Positions 13,826 to 14,127 of a DNA stretch of 14,127 bases are shown in pieces. A program made the translations under genes and the position numbers. Position 1 is the stretch's first letter. Each line of letters begins with the position of its first letter. The notes beneath the pieces are model-generated. The model searched no databases and was not told the DNA's origin. It worked only from the letters and a program-made list of their open reading frames with translations. Source of the DNA: an uncultured Ruminococcus sp. (GTDB lineage Bacteria > Bacillota > Clostridia > Lachnospirales > Lachnospiraceae); NCBI GenBank assembly GCA_900553885.1, contig USFD01000084.1:1-14127 (forward strand), in the 5' to 3' direction.

Positions 13826-13917
13826 AAAAAACTGCCGCATTGCAATCTCTTTATTTGCTTCAACATAGTTTCACTATATATAGAAGATAATAGAAGAGTC
13901 ACAATACGGCAGTTTTT
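13826..13917. terminator. Long palindrome, probable bidirectional terminator
   Basis: Arms AAAAACTGCCGCATTG (13827-13842) and CAATACGGCAGTTTTT (13902-13917) pair with one mismatch. The inner flanks (CTCT/AGAG and CTTC/GAAG) can extend the pairing imperfectly into the 59-base interior. Each strand ends in a T-run, so it could stop transcripts of the kinase gene and of any gene converging from the right. The long interior is unusual for a plain terminator, so a small palindromic repeat element is the alternative. Confidence 0.55.
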
Positions 13918-13950
13918 CTTATTCGCTTTTCTTTTAGAATAATACAGCTT

Positions 13951-14109
13951 TCACATTGAGCACCGTCTCGGTGAAAAATCATCCGGCTGCACAATGATTC
14001 TATCAGCCAAGTGCTCGACCGTCCAGGTCGGCGCCCTATCACCACCCACACCACCAAGCGACAGTCCGGGAAGCGGCGGGAGCGGGCGGCGAGGGAGGAT
14101 TTGCAGAAT
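13951..14109 (-). CDS. Possible 3' end of an unidentified minus-strand gene
   Basis: On the minus strand a frame stays open for 52 codons to a TGA at 13951-13953. Its last part looks protein-like (APTWTVEHLADRIIVQP, then DDFSPRRCSM) with G/C/T-ending codons. A stop at 14110-14112 closes it upstream and no good start is seen, so it would need a frameshift, or it may be chance. A second minus-strand frame is open from the window edge to 13899. No family is recognised. The palindrome just past its end would suit a convergent gene. Confidence 0.25.
   Translation of the reverse strand: MLQILPRRPLPPLPGLSLGGVGGDRAPTWTVEHLADRIIVQPDDFSPRRCSM
13958..14030. other. GC-rich stretch with nested inverted repeats
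   Basis: GAGCAC (13958-13963) pairs with GTGCTC (14011-14016) around GGCTG (13985-13989) / CAGCC (14004-14008). Two alternative hairpins, CACCG-TCT-CGGTG (13961-13973) and CGACC-N5-GGTCG (14016-14030), overlap the outer arms. No known RNA family is recognised and no T-run follows. From 14031 to the window end the sequence is very GC-rich, with no other feature I can support. Confidence 0.3.
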
Positions 14110-14127
14110 TCAGCCGGAGTGAGAAGC

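Noticed and set aside
13013..13942. 309-codon plus-strand frame overlapping the ABC1 kinase gene
   Set aside because: It is an alternative frame of a C-rich gene, with Pro/Arg/His-rich translation and no domain. The kinase frame carries all catalytic motifs.

Overview
The window looks like a chromosomal piece of a Gram-positive Clostridia bacterium, most likely a gut Lachnospiraceae. The basis is family-level protein resemblance, strong AGGAGG-type ribosome binding sites, single-membrane surface-protein architecture (Sec signals, Cna-B and vWA domains, C-terminal membrane anchors) and a mix of AT-rich and moderately GC-rich genes. No marker gene fixes the species.

Region 1 (about 1-10306) is one same-strand run of ten genes with gaps under 80 bases, closed by a strong rho-independent terminator at 10270-10306. 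It reads as a surface-fibre operon. In order: an in-frame hybrid of a truncated type I signal peptidase and a very large vWA/Cna-B adhesin; a TasA/camelysin-like protein with a SipW-type signal; a SipW-type (Ser-His-Asp) signal peptidase; three more SipW-type substrates (two clear paralogues and one classical TasA/camelysin-like protein); a second SipW; a fifth SipW-type substrate whose start overlaps the second sipW stop; a protein with the same subunit core motif but an ordinary Sec signal and a C-terminal VKTGD-plus-membrane anchor; and a MucBP-like surface protein with a Gly/Thr/Ala stalk and a membrane tail. The inferred logic is that the two SipW enzymes mature five fibre subunits, the VKTGD protein is the base or anchor, and the adhesin and MucBP proteins present binding domains. 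Base composition is clearly lower in GC from about 370 to 6350 than on either side, which suggests mosaic, variable surface genes.

Region 2 (10307-11448) holds a small XRE-family DNA-binding regulator with its own leader, a candidate operator (TATAC-N5-GTATA) and a 15-bp perfect terminator hairpin, followed by a short sigma-70-like factor starting at GTG. These may regulate the surface operon, but that is inferred from position only.

Region 3 (11449-13790) has a 274-base leader region with a candidate promoter and several inverted repeats, then a phasin-like acidic coiled-coil protein overlapping an ABC1/UbiB/AarF-family atypical kinase that ends in two membrane helices. The overlap suggests translational coupling.

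Region 4 (13791-14127) contains a 92-base imperfect palindrome with outward T-tracts on both strands, likely a bidirectional terminator or a small palindromic repeat. Beyond it lies a GC-rich stretch with nested inverted repeats and a possible minus-strand 3' gene end that I cannot identify.
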